From: Aquabacterium parvum
GTDB lineage: Bacteria > Pseudomonadota > Gammaproteobacteria > Burkholderiales > Burkholderiaceae_C
Direction of reading: 5' to 3'
Assembly (NCBI RefSeq): GCF_001447195.1
Contig: NZ_LFRI01000144.1
Span: forward strand, 103,589-167,588
Length of the DNA: 64,000 bases
Below are positions 8,954-18,185 of the stretch, piece after piece. Numbering within the stretch: position 1 is the first letter of the stretch; the number at the start of each line of letters is the position of its first letter. The notes below the pieces were generated by a model, which saw only the letters and a list, made by a program, of their open reading frames with translations, did not search any database and was not told the origin of the DNA. Position numbers and translations under genes: made by a program.

Positions 8954-9115
8954 TCAGCCTCGCAGCAGGTTCATGACGAACGATGCGATGGCCATGACCA
9001 GGAACACCACGAACAGGATCTTGCCGATGCTGGCTGCGCCGGACGCGAGGCCTCCGAAGCCGAACACGGCGGCGATCAGGGCGATGACGAAGAAGACGAC
9101 GGCGTAGTGCAGCAT
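8954..9115 (-). CDS. DUF1328 small membrane protein (YtjA family)
   Basis: This 53-residue protein reads [20 protein letters not shown], then [15 protein letters not shown] and a second helix ([16 protein letters not shown]), ending RG. Two membrane helices joined by a Gly-rich turn are the complete DUF1328 pattern. The family is common beside stress and envelope genes in proteobacteria, with no known biochemical role. It lies 31 bp upstream of the DUF883 gene on the same strand. Confidence 0.88.
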   Translation of the reverse strand: MLHYAVVFFVIALIAAVFGFGGLASGAASIGKILFVVFLVMAIASFVMNLLRG

Positions 9116-9258
9116 GGCGGGCTCCTGAAGTGATGAGGCCTGGGCGCCAACCGTGTGGTGGGCGTTGGGTTCACTTTAGGAACCGAGGGGGCGCGGGCGT
9201 GAAGGCGCGCGGCTTGTTTGCGCGTCGGTCTCGGTGAGGCGTGTGTGTCGGACCAGGC

Positions 9259-10683
9259 CTACATGGCGCCGGATGCCTGAGCACCGAACGCCTGCGTCGG
9301 CTTGGCTTCGCCCGGGTCTGTCGGGATCAGGGGCAGCCTGGCCGTGATGCAGGTGCCATGACCAGGCGCCGAGCTCAGGGAGAGCTCGCCTCCAGAGGCC
9401 TCGACGCGAAAGCGCATGCCGCGCAGGCCGTGCCGTCCCAGCCTGGAGGTGTCGGGGTCAAAGCCGATGCCGTTGTCTTCGACGCTGACCACAGCGTGTG
9501 CGCCTTGTTCGAGCAGCCGCACGCGCAGGTGGGTGGCCTGGGCGTACTTGAGCGCGTTGGTGATCGCCTCTTGCACCACCCGGTAGACGGTGAGCTGGTC
9601 GTCTGCGGAGAGCGAGGTGGCTTGCAGGTCCTGCTCGATGTGCAGGCCGCTGACCTTGCCCGTGTCGTGCAGCAGCGCTTCGAGCGAAGCGGCCAGGCCC
9701 AGGGTGCGCAAGGATGACGGGCACAGGTCTTCGATGATGCGGCGCTTGAGCGCGATGCCCTGGTTGAGCGCGTCGGTCAGGTGGGTGACCTTGGGTAGCA
9801 ACTCGGGCAGGTTCTGCTGGATGCGCGGACGCAGCACGGCCACGTCGAGCTTGGCCGTGGTCAGCAGTGCGCCGAGCTCGTCGTGCAGGTCACGGGCCAG
9901 GCGGGCTCGCTCGTCTTCGCGGGCGGTCTGCAGGTGACGAGCGAGGTCGCGCAGGTCGCTGGTGCGGCGTTGCACCTCCTGCTCCAAGCGGTCTTTTTCG
10001 TGCAGCAGCGAGGTGCGCTGCGCTTCACGCTCGATCATGAGCTGGCGGCCCTGGCGGATGAGCAGGATGAGGATCAGCAGGCTGAGCACCGTCATCGCGG
10101 CGATGCCAATGCGACCCAGCAGCAGCAACTCCTGGATGTCGTCCAGGCCTTGGGTCACCAGGCGATTGCGGTGCGCCATGTTGACGTCGAACTCGTCGCG
10201 CATGCGCTGCATGATTTCGCGGCCGATGCCGCTGCGCACCATGTCGATGGCGGCTTCGCGGTTGCCACTGTCATGCCTGCGCAGCACCTCTTGCATTTCG
10301 GCGAGCTTTTCGTCGAAGAGCTGATCGAGCTTGAGTTGCCTGCTTGGCAGGCTGGCTTCGCCGCTGGCGTGGTCGAGCGCATGGATCTCCCTGAGTGCCA
10401 CGCGCACGTCGTTGCTGGCGCGAACGTAGGGCTCCAGGTAGTCTTGCCCACCCACCAGCAGGTAGCCGCGTTTGCCCGCCTCGGCATCGGTGACCCGCTG
10501 CATGGCGTAGGCCAGCGTCAGCCGCGCCTTGCCCATCTTGGCCAGCGTGCCGAGTTGCTCGCTCTGGCTTTGGTAAGCCAGCTCCGTGATCAGCAGCATG
10601 AAGGCCGCCGCCAGCACCGCCGCAGCGATGCGCCACATGTCCCCATGGGCGCCAAGGAGGAGTCGCAAAAGTCTTGAGTTCAT
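9259..10683 (-). CDS. Sensor histidine kinase with CHASE3 domain, NarL-partner type
   Basis: This 474-residue membrane kinase has a first membrane helix (about residues 16-36), a CHASE3 sensor region (QRVTDAEAGKRGYLLVGGQD and onward to about residue 185) and a second helix (IGIAAMTVLSLLILILLI). The HisKA_3 dimerisation box carries the phospho-acceptor His in LARDLHDELGALL. The HATPase domain has the N box (QEAITNALKYAQ) and G1 box (VEDNGIGFD). It is divergent from the NarL-type regulator at 10700 with only 16 bp between start codons, so the two form a two-component pair. The periplasmic signal is unknown. Confidence 0.92.
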   Translation of the reverse strand: MNSRLLRLLLGAHGDMWRIAAAVLAAAFMLLITELAYQSQSEQLGTLAKMGKARLTLAYAMQRVTDAEAGKRGYLLVGGQDYLEPYVRASNDVRVALREIHALDHASGEASLPSRQLKLDQLFDEKLAEMQEVLRRHDSGNREAAIDMVRSGIGREIMQRMRDEFDVNMAHRNRLVTQGLDDIQELLLLGRIGIAAMTVLSLLILILLIRQGRQLMIEREAQRTSLLHEKDRLEQEVQRRTSDLRDLARHLQTAREDERARLARDLHDELGALLTTAKLDVAVLRPRIQQNLPELLPKVTHLTDALNQGIALKRRIIEDLCPSSLRTLGLAASLEALLHDTGKVSGLHIEQDLQATSLSADDQLTVYRVVQEAITNALKYAQATHLRVRLLEQGAHAVVSVEDNGIGFDPDTSRLGRHGLRGMRFRVEASGGELSLSSAPGHGTCITARLPLIPTDPGEAKPTQAFGAQASGAM

Positions 10684-10699
10684 GGCCTAGACTGGACAG

Positions 10700-11332
10700 A
10701 TGATCCGAATTGGTTTGGTGGACGACCACATCATCGTGCGTGCGGGGCTCAAGCAATACCTGGGCGAGCAGGTTGACCTGCGTGTCACGGGGGAAGCGGG
10801 CAACGGCAAGGAAGCCCTGGAGCTGGCGCGCAGTGGCGAGGTCGATGTGCTGGTGATGGACCTGTCCATGCCCGACGAGGGTGGCGTCGATGCGCTGCTG
10901 GCGATCAAGGCCCGATTCCCTGACCTGCCGGTGCTCATCCTCAGCGGCTACCCTGAGCAGCACTATGCCACCCACTTGCTCAAGCAGGGCGCGAGCGGCT
11001 ACCTCAACAAGGAGTGCGACCCGAGCGAGATCATCAACGCCATCCGCACGGTGTTCAGGGGGCGCAAGTACATCACCGCCGGGGTGGCGGAGATGCTGGC
11101 CAGCGGGCTCACGGCTCCCGCTGAAAAGCAGCCCCACGAGTTGCTCTCCGAGCGCGAGTTCCAGGTCTTCTTGCGCCTGGCAAAAGGCGAGACCGTGGGC
11201 GCCATGGCCGACAGCCTGGCCTTGAGCGTCAAGACCGTGAGCACCTACCGCACCCGGGTGATGGAAAAGCTCAGCCTGTCCACCAACAGCGACCTGACCT
11301 ATTACGCGCTCAAGAACGGCTTGATCCAGTGA
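10700..11332 (+). CDS. NarL/FixJ-family response regulator
   Basis: The 210-residue regulator has a receiver domain (Asp8/Asp9 pocket, phospho-acceptor Asp54 in VMDLSMPDEGG, switch region LILSGYPEQH). A LuxR-type HTH follows (LLSEREFQVFLRLAKGETVG through MADSLALSVKTVSTYRTRVM). It pairs with the divergent CHASE3 kinase. Because the gap between the two start codons is only 16 bp, its promoter must lie inside the kinase's 5' coding region. Targets are unknown, but the neighbouring stress and envelope genes are candidates. Confidence 0.93.
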   Translation: MIRIGLVDDHIIVRAGLKQYLGEQVDLRVTGEAGNGKEALELARSGEVDVLVMDLSMPDEGGVDALLAIKARFPDLPVLILSGYPEQHYATHLLKQGASGYLNKECDPSEIINAIRTVFRGRKYITAGVAEMLASGLTAPAEKQPHELLSEREFQVFLRLAKGETVGAMADSLALSVKTVSTYRTRVMEKLSLSTNSDLTYYALKNGLIQ

Positions 11333-11353
11333 GTGAGAAGCCACCGCGTGCGT

Positions 11354-11755
11354 TCAGGCCGCACCGATCGTGCTGGCGAGTTCGCCGCAGTACGCGATGA
11401 GGTCTTCCAGCTCACTCGATTTGTCGAAGACCCGGTCCGCATCCAGCGCCAGGCAACGCTGGCGGATGGCGTCGGTGGCGTAGTTGGTGAGCACCACCTT
11501 GTGCACGTGCGGGGCGTGGCGCCGCGCGGTGACCAGCACGTTCAGGCCGATGCCCGATTTCAGGAACACGTCCACGATCATCAGGTCACAACCCGACGGG
11601 TGGTTGTGGATCCAGGTGGTGGCGCTTTCTTCGTCGGCGGCCGTCCCCACGACCTGAAGCGGCAACACCTGCTCCAGGGTGTCGATCAGGTTGTGCAGGA
11701 TGATGGGGCTGTCTTCGACGATGAAACAGCGCAGTGGTGGGGGTGTGCTGGGCAT
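11354..11755 (-). CDS. Stand-alone receiver-domain response regulator
   Basis: The 133-residue product is only a receiver domain: acidic pocket Glu14/Asp15 (FIVEDSPIIL), phospho-acceptor Asp62 (LMIVDVFLKSG), Thr/Ser switch (VVLTNYATDAI) and conserved Lys in FDKSSELEDL. No output domain is attached, so it probably works by protein-protein contact or as a phosphate sink, perhaps for the CHASE3 kinase nearby. It is convergent with the NarL-type regulator; the stop codons are about 20 bp apart. Confidence 0.9.
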   Translation of the reverse strand: MPSTPPPLRCFIVEDSPIILHNLIDTLEQVLPLQVVGTAADEESATTWIHNHPSGCDLMIVDVFLKSGIGLNVLVTARRHAPHVHKVVLTNYATDAIRQRCLALDADRVFDKSSELEDLIAYCGELASTIGAA

Positions 11756-11821
11756 GTTACCGATTGAATCGGAAACGCAGGCGCGCGCGTGTAGGACTTG
11801 TCCGACACGCGCGCCGTGCGA

Positions 11822-11844
11822 GCCACCCGATTTCACCGGGTGGC
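11822..11844 (-). terminator. Hairpin downstream of the BON lipoprotein gene
   Basis: A perfect 8-bp stem (GCCACCCG/CGGGTGGC) with a 7-nt loop lies 24 bp past the BON gene stop. No U-run follows, so it may be a weak terminator or an RNA-stabilising hairpin. Confidence 0.35.
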
Positions 11845-11867
11845 AACTGGGAGGGGTGATCAGGCGA

Positions 11868-12185
11868 TCAACCGCGCACTTCCAGCGAGTTCTTGACGGA
11901 GCGCACGCCCTTGACTTGCTGAGCCAGTTCCTGAGCGCGGGTCTTCTCGGCGCTGGACTTGGCAAAACCCGAGAGGATGACCTCGCCGCCCAGTGTCTCG
12001 ACGCTGATGGCTGTCGCGTCCACGGACTTGTCTTCCACGAACCTGGCCTTGACCTTGGCGGTGATGGTGGCGTCGTCGATGTATTCACCGACCGTTGATT
12101 GCTCGCGGGAGACAGCGCAGCCCGGCAGCGAGGTCAGCGATGCGGCAGCGGCCACGGCGGCAATGAGCATTCGGTTGAGTTGCAT
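11868..12185 (-). CDS. BON-domain lipoprotein
   Basis: This 105-residue exported protein has a lipoprotein signal (MQLNRMLIAAVAAAASLTSL then lipobox LPGC, Cys near residue 22) followed by one BON domain (DDATITAKVKARFVEDKSVD, then VETLGGEVILSGFAKS and VKGVRSVKNSLEV). BON proteins such as OsmY/DolP are periplasmic or outer-membrane factors for membrane integrity under osmotic stress. The start is fixed by an AAGGAG site eight bases upstream. The position beside the kinase/regulator set and DUF883/DUF1328 genes supports an envelope-stress role. Confidence 0.9.
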   Translation of the reverse strand: MQLNRMLIAAVAAAASLTSLPGCAVSREQSTVGEYIDDATITAKVKARFVEDKSVDATAISVETLGGEVILSGFAKSSAEKTRAQELAQQVKGVRSVKNSLEVRG

Positions 12186-12341
12186 GTCATTTCTCCTTGA
12201 TGCCCTGTGGGGCTTGCGTGAAGGGGCTGGCTGCCCCGGTGGAGAAATGGTGCTTGCGCTGCCGTCGGCAACTTGTCGGACTGGCGCGTGTTGCCGTGTA
12301 GGACAAGGCCCCGACAAGGCCTGATTTGCTCGCGAGTGGGC

Positions 12342-13538
12342 TCAGCGTCGGCGCGCGATCAAGCGCCAGCCTGCCAATCGAGCCTTGACGTGGTGGGTGA
12401 CGGCGTTCGTCATCCCCATGCAGGGGTGCTCGACCAGGTGAAAGGCCGCCCATGCCAGGGCGATGAGCACGGGGGTCAAGGCCGTGAGCCACCCCCAGTG
12501 TTGGGCGACCGTGAGCGTTGCGGCCTGATCCGATCCGATCAGGAAATGCACCGAGCCCCACAAGATCAGGCCGTGCAGCAGGTAGATGCCGTAGGCCAGG
12601 TCCCCGAGTGCGCGCGAGGTGCGCGAAACCAGGGCGCCGAACAGCGTGTTGCCAGCAGCGACCAGCGTGAAGGCGATGGCGAGCGCCAACATCGGCCGCC
12701 ACTCGCGGACCTGGTGCGTGGCAAGCAATGCCACGGCCAGCGCAACCCCCGCGCCCACCGACCCCATGCGACTGCGGGCCAGTTGTTGGACCCAGGCTTG
12801 CTGGCTGACCCAGGCCGACAGGCCCCCGATGGCGAACGCCCGGAGCATCCACGCGTCCTTGTGGTGGGCCCAGATGGCCCACGCAGCCAGGAATGTCGCT
12901 GCCGCCATCCACCAGCGGGCGTCACGCCTGAGCAGCAAGGCCAGGGTGGGCAGCAGCAGGTAGAACATCCACTCCAGCGGCAGCGACCATGTCACACCCG
13001 AGGTCATCAGGTTGGTTTGTTCGACGCCGTTGAGATCGGCTGCACCGCCGATGGTGAAGAACAACCAGTGCAGCAAAGCCCGAGCGAGCGCCTGCGGGCT
13101 GGTTTGCAAGGTCCAGTCGGTGAGCGCGCCGCACAGGGTCACCACCCCAAGCACTGCGATCAGGTAGAGCGGCGTCAGCCTCATCACACGAGAGACATAA
13201 AGCCGTGTCCAGTCGATCGCTTGGCCTCGCTTGTCGAGCAACTTCCCGACGAAGAGGAAGGCGGTGATCATGAAGAACAGCGACACGCTGGCCTGCCCCA
13301 ACTGGTTGAACAGGTTGGTGGACGGGGCCTCCCATCGCCCGGTTCTCAGGTAGCCGTGCCAGATGACGCCGTGGTGCAGGAACACCGCCAAGGCCAGGTG
13401 GCCCCGAAGCCCGTCGATGCTGGCGTTTCGGCCTGGCTGGGCGGGTTCAGGCGTGCGCCACAACTTGCCCAGGACCCAGATGCTGAGCCAGGCCAGCAAG
13501 CAGGGCCCGATCACCCAGGCCGGGTGCTGCTCGCTCAT
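12342..13538 (-). CDS. Acyltransferase family 3 (OafA/YrhL-type) membrane protein
   Basis: The 398-residue integral membrane protein has about ten hydrophobic helices and the family opening ([20 protein letters not shown]), with the His of the conserved R-x10-H-type motif. Such enzymes O-acylate surface polysaccharides or other exported molecules. Its start overlaps the lysS stop by ATGA, so it is coupled to lysS, an unusual pairing without obvious functional logic. The polysaccharide genes that begin 3 kb away are plausible clients. Confidence 0.88.
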   Translation of the reverse strand: MSEQHPAWVIGPCLLAWLSIWVLGKLWRTPEPAQPGRNASIDGLRGHLALAVFLHHGVIWHGYLRTGRWEAPSTNLFNQLGQASVSLFFMITAFLFVGKLLDKRGQAIDWTRLYVSRVMRLTPLYLIAVLGVVTLCGALTDWTLQTSPQALARALLHWLFFTIGGAADLNGVEQTNLMTSGVTWSLPLEWMFYLLLPTLALLLRRDARWWMAAATFLAAWAIWAHHKDAWMLRAFAIGGLSAWVSQQAWVQQLARSRMGSVGAGVALAVALLATHQVREWRPMLALAIAFTLVAAGNTLFGALVSRTSRALGDLAYGIYLLHGLILWGSVHFLIGSDQAATLTVAQHWGWLTALTPVLIALAWAAFHLVEHPCMGMTNAVTHHVKARLAGWRLIARRR

Positions 13539-15073
13539 TCGCGGCGCAGGGCCGGGAACAGGATGACGTCGCGGATGTTGGGCGCGTCGGTCAGCAGCAT
13601 CATCAGGCGGTCGATGCCGATGCCGCAGCCGCCGGTCGGGGGCAGGCCGTACTCGAGCGCGCGGATGTAGTCGGCGTCGAAGTACATGGCTTCTTCGTCG
13701 CCGGCGTCCTTGGCACTGGCTTGCGCGGCGAAGCGGGCGGCCTGCTCTTCGGGGTCGTTCAGCTCGGAAAAGCCATTGCCGTACTCGCGGCCGGTGATGA
13801 ACAGCTCGAAGCGCTCGGTGATGCCGGGGTTGGCGTCGGAGGCGCGCGCCAGCGGGCTGACTTCAACGGGGTAGTCGATGATGAAGGTCGGCTGCCAGAG
13901 CTTTTCTTCCACCGCCGCTTCGAACAGGCCGAATTGCAGCTCGGCCAGGCTCCAGCGGGCTGGCGGCTCTTCGCCCAGTTGCTTGAGCTTGGCGTGCAGC
14001 ACGGCGGCGTCATCGGCCTCGGCCGGTGTCAGGCCGGCGTGCTTGACCAGCGAGTCGCGCACCGTCAGGCGCTCGAAGGGAGATTCGAGATCGACGTCCT
14101 TGCCGCCGTAAGTGAGCTTGGCCGTGCCGACGGCGGCCATCGCCGCGTGGCGCAGGATGCTCTCGGTGAAGTCCATCAGGTCGCGGTGGTTCCACCAGGC
14201 CGCGTAGAACTCCATCATCGTGAACTCGGGGTTGTGCCTGACTGACACGCCCTCGTTGCGGAAGTTGCGGTTGATTTCGAACACGCGCTCGAAGCCGCCG
14301 ACCACCAGGCGCTTGAGGTAGAGCTCAGGCGCGATGCGCAGGAACATCTCCTGGTCGAGCGCGTTGTGGTGGGTGGTGAAGGGCTTGGCGTTGGCGCCGC
14401 CAGGGATGGGGTGCATCATGGGCGTTTCGACTTCCAGGAAGCCGTTGTCGACCATGAAGGCGCGGATGGAGGCGATGGCCTTGCTGCGGGCGATGAAGCG
14501 CGAGCGCGAGTGCTCGTCGACGATCAGGTCGACGTAGCGCTGGCGGTACTTCTGCTCCTGGTCGGTCATGCCGTGGAACTTGTCGGGCAACGGGCGCAGG
14601 GCCTTGGTCAGCAGGCGGATGCCGGTGACCTTGATGGAGAGCTCGCCCGTCTTGGTCTTGAACAGCGTGCCTTCGGCGCCCAGGATGTCGCCCAGGTCCC
14701 AGTGCTTGAAGGCGTTCAGGGTTTCAGCGCCGACGTTGTCGAGCGTGACGTAGACCTGGATGCGGCCGGTGGCGTCCTGCAGGGTGCCAAAGCAGGCCTT
14801 GCCCATGACGCGCTTGAGCATCAGGCGACCACCGACGATGGCCTTGACCGCCTGGGCTTCGAGGGCCTCGGGCTCGGTGCCGTCGTGGGCGGCGTGCAGG
14901 GCTGCAGCGCGGTCGGCGGGCTTGAAGTCGTTGGGGAAAGCCACGCCCTGGGCCCGGATGGCGGCCAGTTTCTCGCGGCGCTCGGCCACCAGTTTGTTGG
15001 TGTCGACCTGAGGCTCGGTGGAAACGGCGTCGGGGTTGGCGCCGGCTTGGGCGGGGTGTTGGGGCGTGGTCAT
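13535..15073 (-). CDS. lysS: Lysyl-tRNA synthetase, class II
   Basis: It charges tRNA-Lys. The 512-residue protein has the N-terminal OB-fold anticodon-binding domain ([20 protein letters not shown]) and class II motifs. Motif 2 is [20 protein letters not shown]; motif 3 is [20 protein letters not shown]. The start at 15073 ([11 protein letters not shown]) was chosen over an upstream in-frame codon 14 residues earlier, since the extra residues are not family-like. The N-terminal 30 residues are a variable extension. Acyltransferase follows with a four-base overlap. Confidence 0.97.
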   Translation of the reverse strand: MTTPQHPAQAGANPDAVSTEPQVDTNKLVAERREKLAAIRAQGVAFPNDFKPADRAAALHAAHDGTEPEALEAQAVKAIVGGRLMLKRVMGKACFGTLQDATGRIQVYVTLDNVGAETLNAFKHWDLGDILGAEGTLFKTKTGELSIKVTGIRLLTKALRPLPDKFHGMTDQEQKYRQRYVDLIVDEHSRSRFIARSKAIASIRAFMVDNGFLEVETPMMHPIPGGANAKPFTTHHNALDQEMFLRIAPELYLKRLVVGGFERVFEINRNFRNEGVSVRHNPEFTMMEFYAAWWNHRDLMDFTESILRHAAMAAVGTAKLTYGGKDVDLESPFERLTVRDSLVKHAGLTPAEADDAAVLHAKLKQLGEEPPARWSLAELQFGLFEAAVEEKLWQPTFIIDYPVEVSPLARASDANPGITERFELFITGREYGNGFSELNDPEEQAARFAAQASAKDAGDEEAMYFDADYIRALEYGLPPTGGCGIGIDRLMMLLTDAPNIRDVILFPALRRE

Positions 15074-15200
15074 GTGCTGGCTCGGGTGGGGGGCGCTGCC
15101 GAAAACCGGTGTCACCGGTCTCGCGCCCCGAACCCGCTATTGTACGAACTTGCCGTCCCCTCGGGGCGGGGCCCGGCTGGTGCTCGCGCGGCAGGGCTGA

Positions 15201-15860
15201 TCACGCCGACGCGCAACCTGTGCGCAGGTCCATTTCGTGGGTCCAGGCCGAGGGGCCCTGGTCGTGCAGCAGCCAGCATGCCTGGGCGATGGCATCTGGG
15301 TGGGTGTCGCCGGCGAGTGGGGAATCCATCACCACGTGCGCCACATGCACACGCTGCGGCCCGAAGGCGCGGGCCATGGACTGGCTGAGCGCGCGCAGGC
15401 CCGCGCTGGCCACCGCCTGGCTGGCGCTGAAGGCGCTGGGGTCAAGGCGTCGCACGGCCTGCGCGTCGGTGACGCCAGCGTGGTGCCCGAGGTAGATCAG
15501 CGTGCCGTGTCGCTGGGGGCGCATCGCACGGATCGCCGCTTGCCCGACACGCAGGCCGGCCAGGCAATGGCTGGCCCAAGCGGCCTGCCAGGCCGAGGCC
15601 GGGGTGTGCAGCGCGGATCCGCCTGGCGCGGGGTCGCCTGCGAAGACCACGAGGCTGAGCGGTCGCCCGGGTGGGCGGCGCGTGGCGAGCAGGGCATCGG
15701 GGTCGGGCACGTGTGCGTCGTGGTGTTCGAAGGCCATGCCTCGGGCCTGGGCTTGGTCTCGCAGCAAGTCGGCCAGGGCCAGGGCGCCAGGTGGGGCGAA
15801 CAGGCAGACGCGGCCGTGGGCAGGGGCATCAGCGGGTGCGGTGTGGGGTGGGCTCGGCAT
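15201..15860 (-). CDS. Degenerate SDR-family protein, second of a tandem pair
   Basis: The 219-residue product matches its upstream neighbour (15863-16648) in its second half, for example RVHVAHVVMDSPLAGD and the C-terminal AWTHEMDLR. The glycine-rich cofactor loop expected at the N-terminus is not recognisable, and the catalytic Tyr-x3-Lys is replaced (FSASQAVASAGLRAL). It is therefore probably not an active oxidoreductase, although the fold seems kept. It lies 2 bp from its paralogue on the same strand, so both are likely cotranscribed. Function unknown. Confidence 0.72.
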   Translation of the reverse strand: MPSPPHTAPADAPAHGRVCLFAPPGALALADLLRDQAQARGMAFEHHDAHVPDPDALLATRRPPGRPLSLVVFAGDPAPGGSALHTPASAWQAAWASHCLAGLRVGQAAIRAMRPQRHGTLIYLGHHAGVTDAQAVRRLDPSAFSASQAVASAGLRALSQSMARAFGPQRVHVAHVVMDSPLAGDTHPDAIAQACWLLHDQGPSAWTHEMDLRTGCASA

Positions 15861-15862
15861 GG

Positions 15863-16648
15863 TCAGAACGGCTCCTGATGGGGGCGCAGGTCGATTTCAT
15901 GGGTCCAGGCCCCCGGGGGCTGTTGGTGGAGGGCCCAGTAGCTGCGGGCCACTTCTTGAGGTGCCAGGCGCCCATCGCGCTTGAGCAACCAGCTGAGCAG
16001 GGCACCGAGGCCGAAGAAGGCTTGCCGTGCCCGATCGCCCTTGACCACGCCGTCGATGACGACGTGCGCCACGTGCACACCCTGAGGTGCGAGCTCGTGT
16101 GCCAGGCAGGCGGTGAAGGCCCTGAGCGAGGCCTTGGCAGAGGCGAAGGCGGCAAACAGCGGTTTGCCCCGCATGGAGGCGGAGGCCCCGGTCACCAGGA
16201 TGCTGCCCCGACCCCTGCGCACCATGCGTTGGCCGGCGGCCTGGGCGCACAAGATGCCGGCCAGCGCTGTCACGCGCCAATTGCCTTCGAAAAAGCGCGT
16301 CGAGGTGCTCAGAAGGAGGCGCGGCATGTTGAGGTAAGCGGCGTTGAAGGCCACGAACTCGGGCACGTGTCCGGAGGCGTCGATGGCTGCGAACAGCGCA
16401 TCGATGGCGTGCGGCTCGGCGAGGTCGCAAGCGTGCACGTGTGCGACCCCACCGGCTTGCCGGATGGCTTCGGCCAGCGCCTCCAGCTTGGTGGGGGTTC
16501 GACCCACCAGGAAGACGGGCAGGCCTTGTTGGGCGCAGTGCAAGGCGGTGGCGCCGCCGATGCCGGCGATGCCGCCGATGCCGGCGATGACGATGACGAT
16601 GACGATGGCGCAGGGCCTGGGCGAGTCAAGGGGGTGGGCTGGGCTCAT
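15863..16648 (-). CDS. Atypical short-chain dehydrogenase/reductase with repeat-expanded cofactor loop
   Basis: This 261-residue SDR has a Rossmann-like core (LVGRTPTKLEALAEAIRQAG, FVAFNAAYLNMPRLL), the Ser of the active site (ILVTGASASMRG) and a Lys, but the usual Tyr is Phe (FASAKASLRAF). A family of SDRs ending in WTHE(I/L)DLRP shows this same change. The N-terminal cofactor loop is odd: IVIVIVIAGIGGIAGIGG contains duplicated units encoded by tandem DNA repeats (16553-16606). It pairs with the more degenerate SDR just downstream. Confidence 0.82.
   Translation of the reverse strand: MSPAHPLDSPRPCAIVIVIVIAGIGGIAGIGGATALHCAQQGLPVFLVGRTPTKLEALAEAIRQAGGVAHVHACDLAEPHAIDALFAAIDASGHVPEFVAFNAAYLNMPRLLLSTSTRFFEGNWRVTALAGILCAQAAGQRMVRRGRGSILVTGASASMRGKPLFAAFASAKASLRAFTACLAHELAPQGVHVAHVVIDGVVKGDRARQAFFGLGALLSWLLKRDGRLAPQEVARSYWALHQQPPGAWTHEIDLRPHQEPF
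16553..16606. repeat. Tandem repeats inside the SDR cofactor-loop coding region
   Basis: An 18-bp unit (GCCGCCGATGCCGGCGAT) occurs twice exactly (16553-16570, 16571-16588), followed by three copies of GACGAT (16589-16606). Read on the minus strand these encode three Ile-Val pairs and a doubled Ala-Gly-Ile-Gly-Gly-Ile unit. All units are multiples of three, so slippage changes loop length without breaking the frame. Confidence 0.9.
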
Positions 16649-16765
16649 GGGCGAACTGTAGTGAGCCGGACCCCGCCTGACGAACGATCATTGCTTGAGC
16701 ACCGTGAAGGCGATGTTGAGCATGCGGCGGGTGGCCGGGTTGCCGTGTGCGCGACAATCCCGGCC

Positions 16766-18133
16766 ATGCCGACTTCGCCTCCTTCTCGCCCCCCTGTTGC
16801 CGACTCGCGTTCGGCTGCCCTCAGGGGTTGGGTGCAGTCCCAGGTGGCGGCGGTGCCCCGGGCGGCGCTGGGCAACCTCGTCGCCAAGCTGGCCATCGTC
16901 GGATTGGGTCTGGCCATCACCGTGATGGTGGCGCGCATGGGGCCGAAAGTGCAGGGCGCGTTCGCCTTGTTCGTGGCGGTCGAATCGGCCTTGCTGACGC
17001 TGTTCTCCGGGCTCGGCCTGTGGCTGGCTCGGCAGGTGTCTCGGCAGGTGGCGGGTCAGGCGTGGCCGGCCCTGCCCATGTTGCTCGGTGTGTTGCGGGC
17101 GGCGGTGTTGTTGGGTGTGTTGGCGGCTGTGGGGCTGCTGGCCGCGTCGTGGCATGCGCAGACGCTGCCTTATTCGCAGTTGTGGCTGCTCGCCTTGGGT
17201 GCGCCCTTTTTGCTGCTGGTGCCGACGGCCACCGGGCTTTGGTTGGGGGAGGGGCGCATGTGGCCCATCAACCTCGCGCAGGTGGCGGCCCCGGCGCTCG
17301 TGCTGGCTGGATTGCTGGGCGCAGGTTGGTTGACCACCGACTACGTGGGTCGGGCCCCGGTGGTGGTGATGGTGTTGATTGCGTGGGTCAGCGGCAAGGC
17401 CGTCGTCGCCCTGCTGACGGCCCTGGCCGCTTTGCGCCACGCCAGCCAGCGCGACGATGCCTGGCAGGGGCGTTGGCAGGCATCGCCGAGTTGGCGTGAG
17501 GAGTGGCGCTTTGTCGCGACCATCGGGGTCACCAACGTCATCAGCCTGTTGAATTACCGCGCGTCCTTGTTCCTGGTGGAGCGTTTCCATGGCCTGGAAG
17601 CCGTGGGCACCTACTCGGTGGCCGTGACGGTGGCGGAGTTGCTGTGGTTGTTGTCCTCGTCGGTGACGGTGTCGCTGTATGCGCGCATCGGACACCCCGA
17701 GCGCGCGGTCGCTGCGGCCACCACGGTGCAGGCGGTGCGCATCAATGTGCTGGCCACCCTGGCAGCAGCACCAGTGCTGCTGCTGGGGGCCTGGTGGGCG
17801 GTGCCATGGGCCTTGGGTGAGCCTTACCGGGCGTCGCTGTGGCCCCTGTTCGCGCTGTTGCCGGGGGTGGCGGCCTACGCAGCGGCCTCGAGCTTGTCGG
17901 CCTTCTACACCAACCACCTGGGGCGGCCTCACCTGTCGGGGATGATCGCTGCGCTGTCCTTGCTGCTCAGCGTGGGCCTGGGCCTGTGGTGGGTGCCCAT
18001 GTGGGGGGCGATCGGTGCGGCGGCGGCGTCCAGCCTGGGCTACATCGGGGCCATCGGCGTGGCCTACACCGTGTTCCTGAAGCAGGCCGGCCTGCCGCTG
18101 CGAGCAATGTGGGCCCGCAACACAGCTGCCTGA
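16766..18133 (+). CDS. Wzx/MATE-type oligosaccharide flippase
   Basis: The 455-residue protein is almost wholly hydrophobic with about 12 membrane helices, beginning after a short cytosolic leader (GNLVAKLAIVGLGLAITVMV). This is the polysaccharide biosynthesis transporter layout, with typical segments such as GLEAVGTYSVAVTVAELLW and TTVQAVRINVLATLA. It probably flips undecaprenyl-linked repeat units across the inner membrane. The glycan-building genes start 3.6 kb downstream at 21736 on the same strand, with three minus-strand genes between. The start at 16766 is the first ATG of the hydrophobic reading. Confidence 0.82.
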   Translation: MPTSPPSRPPVADSRSAALRGWVQSQVAAVPRAALGNLVAKLAIVGLGLAITVMVARMGPKVQGAFALFVAVESALLTLFSGLGLWLARQVSRQVAGQAWPALPMLLGVLRAAVLLGVLAAVGLLAASWHAQTLPYSQLWLLALGAPFLLLVPTATGLWLGEGRMWPINLAQVAAPALVLAGLLGAGWLTTDYVGRAPVVVMVLIAWVSGKAVVALLTALAALRHASQRDDAWQGRWQASPSWREEWRFVATIGVTNVISLLNYRASLFLVERFHGLEAVGTYSVAVTVAELLWLLSSSVTVSLYARIGHPERAVAAATTVQAVRINVLATLAAAPVLLLGAWWAVPWALGEPYRASLWPLFALLPGVAAYAAASSLSAFYTNHLGRPHLSGMIAALSLLLSVGLGLWWVPMWGAIGAAAASSLGYIGAIGVAYTVFLKQAGLPLRAMWARNTAA

Positions 18134-18185
18134 GTGGCGGCCCCAGCGTGCAAGCGCTGCGTTGGGTGTGCTTGCCTCACACAGA

